DNA of 6,086 nucleotides from CALFMR01 sp035550595 (GTDB taxonomy: Bacteria > Acidobacteriota > Vicinamibacteria > Vicinamibacterales > SCN-69-37), in assembly GCA_035550595.1 (NCBI GenBank), contig DASZOV010000177.1:1-6086 (forward strand), read 5' to 3'. The notes under the pieces are model-generated. The model was not told the DNA's origin and made no database searches. It saw only the letters and a list, made by a program, of their open reading frames with translations. Positions 5,096 through 6,086 of this stretch are shown piece by piece. The first letter of the stretch is position 1. Every line of letters starts with the position of its first letter. The position numbers and the translations under genes are program-made.

Positions 5096-6022
5096 TCAGT
5101 TCTTGACGAGGTACTTGAACACGGCCTGCAGGTTGTCGTCGGGCGACGTCAGCTCGTCGACGGCGCCGAACTCCCCGCTCGCGACCATCTCGGTCAGCGC
5201 GGCATAGAACTCGTCGGGCGTACCCGTCTCGACGACGAGCGCACCGGGCTCGAAGCGAAGGCTGAGGACGTCGGCTCGCGCGAGGAACTCACGCGCGAGC
5301 CGTCTCGGGTCCGACGCACGGATGTGCACGGTGTGCGGGTGTTCGTCGATGAGATCGCGAATCTGGTGGACGTTGCCCTCAGCCAGAATGCGGCCGTTGC
5401 TGATGAGCAGGATGTTCGACGTCATCGACTCGATCTCGTGCAGGATGTGACTCGAGACGATGACGCTGCGGCCCTGGCGCGCCCAGTCGCGGATGAGCCG
5501 GATCGTGCGGCGTCGCGCGAGCGGATCCATGCCGGCGAGCGGCTCGTCGAGGACGAGCAGTTCCGGATCGTGCACGATGGCCTGCGCGAGCTTGACGCGC
5601 TGGCGCATGCCCTTGCTGTACGCGCCGATGCGCTTGCCCGCCGAGTCGAGCAGGTCGACCGCGCCGAGCGCGCGCCGCGCCGCGGCTTCCGCCGCCGTCG
5701 CGTCGAGTCCGCTCAAGCCAGCAAGCGCGGTCACCCATTCGAGACCGGTCATCCGGTCGTAGAACGCGTCCTGTTCGGGACAGAACCCCATGCGTACGTA
5801 CAAGCGCGGGTTGCGCCAGACCGGCTCGTCGAGCACGCGCACCTGTCCCTTGCTCGGCTTCAACTGACCGGTGACGAGCTTGAGGAACGTGCTCTTGCCC
5901 GCGCCGTTCGGCCCGAGCAGCCCCGTGATGCCGCGCGGCACGGTGACGCTGACGTCGTTCAGCCCGATGACCTGCCCGTACCACTTGGACAGGTGGTCCA
6001 CGGCGACGACCGCGTCGCTCAC
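5096..6022 (-). CDS. ABC transporter ATP-binding protein (ABC-2 exporter type)
   Basis: The 308-residue cytoplasmic ATPase drives the adjacent permease. All nucleotide-binding motifs are intact: Walker A GPNGAGKST at 37-45, Q-loop glutamine 84 in CPEQDAF, the signature YSKGMRQR at 135-142 (the SKGM form seen in CcmA/DrrA/NosF-like exporters instead of LSGGQ), Walker B LLVLDEP at 155-161 with catalytic Glu160, D-loop AGMD at 163-166, and switch His192 in SSHIL. After about residue 225 comes an 80-residue C-terminal domain (VHIRASDPRRLAREF and onward), as in many exporter ATPases of this class, possibly DUF4162-like. The start is GTG, not ATG; GAGGTGGT lies just upstream with a 7-base spacer from GAGG. 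The GTG overlaps the TGA of the preceding gene as GTGA, and the permease gene follows after 7 bases. Confidence 0.96.
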   Translation of the reverse strand: MSDAVVAVDHLSKWYGQVIGLNDVSVTVPRGITGLLGPNGAGKSTFLKLVTGQLKPSKGQVRVLDEPVWRNPRLYVRMGFCPEQDAFYDRMTGLEWVTALAGLSGLDATAAEAAARRALGAVDLLDSAGKRIGAYSKGMRQRVKLAQAIVHDPELLVLDEPLAGMDPLARRRTIRLIRDWARQGRSVIVSSHILHEIESMTSNILLISNGRILAEGNVHQIRDLIDEHPHTVHIRASDPRRLAREFLARADVLSLRFEPGALVVETGTPDEFYAALTEMVASGEFGAVDELTSPDDNLQAVFKYLVKN

Positions 6023-6086
6023 GACACCACCTCGACGCCGCGGACCTGACGGTCGAGCACGGAAATCGACAACACGACGAGGCCGG
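6019..6086 (-). CDS. C-terminal end of an upstream gene, probably an ABC-2 membrane subunit (partial)
   Basis: Only the last 21 codons are inside the window. The frame ending in TGA at 6021-6019 reads a hydrophobic stretch, GLVVLSISVLD, followed by RQVRGVEVVS. A last membrane helix followed by a short basic tail with VRGVEVV is the usual ending of ABC-2 permeases in this kind of operon. The other two minus-strand frames have no stop here: one is the ATPase frame itself, and the other reads on past the ATPase start codon. The 4-base GTGA overlap with the ATPase start supports a coupled gene. The identity rests on a short segment and on context. Confidence 0.6.
   Translation of the reverse strand, partial: GLVVLSISVLDRQVRGVEVVS

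Noticed and set aside
4805..6049. 414-codon open frame on the plus strand, opposite the ABC ATPase and permease start
   Set aside because: Its translation is rich in Arg, Asp, Glu, Ala and Val without any domain, while the opposite strand encodes a complete ATPase with every motif. Long antisense frames are expected in GC-rich genes.

Overview
The window is high-GC bacterial DNA with tightly packed genes and no mobile element, CRISPR array or RNA gene that I can see. The coding style, the ABC-2 exporter genes and a gene-end region filled with degenerate 7- and 8-base repeats suggest an Acidobacteriota-like soil bacterium, possibly Vicinamibacteria. That placement is an inference from general impression, not from a marker gene.

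Layout. On the plus strand, 15-1295 encodes a cytoplasmic von Willebrand A (VWA) protein with an intact metal-binding (MIDAS) motif. It is probably the second gene of a pair with an AAA+ or magnesium-chelatase-like ATPase lying just left of the window. A 321-bp non-coding stretch (1296-1616) follows, packed with short tandem repeats and separating two convergent transcription units. All remaining genes are on the minus strand. Read in their own direction from the right edge they are: the last codons of an ABC-2-type membrane protein (6086-6019), an ABC ATPase with a GTG start (6022-5096), an ABC-2 permease (5088-4213), a 149-bp regulatory-looking gap (4064-4212), a single-pass membrane-anchored protein of unknown function (4063-3005), GTP cyclohydrolase I FolE (2956-2351), and a small probably exported protein of unknown function (2243-1617).

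How the genes work together. The three ABC genes overlap or nearly abut (a 4-base GTGA overlap, then a 7-base gap) and look like one translationally coupled operon for an exporter with one ATPase and probably two different membrane subunits. FolE supplies dihydroneopterin triphosphate for folate or related pterins and has no pathway partner in view. The unknown 352-residue protein has a good ribosome binding site and a roughly 100-base upstream region holding a nested inverted repeat, a second related palindrome, a direct repeat and a possible ECF-type promoter. FolE and the 208-residue protein lack good ribosome binding sites and instead have -10-like hexamers almost touching their start codons, which suggests leaderless or nearly leaderless mRNAs.

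I did not find a clearly new biological system. The most interesting items are the palindrome cluster upstream of the 352-residue gene, the repeat-filled convergent gap, and the possible leaderless starts.
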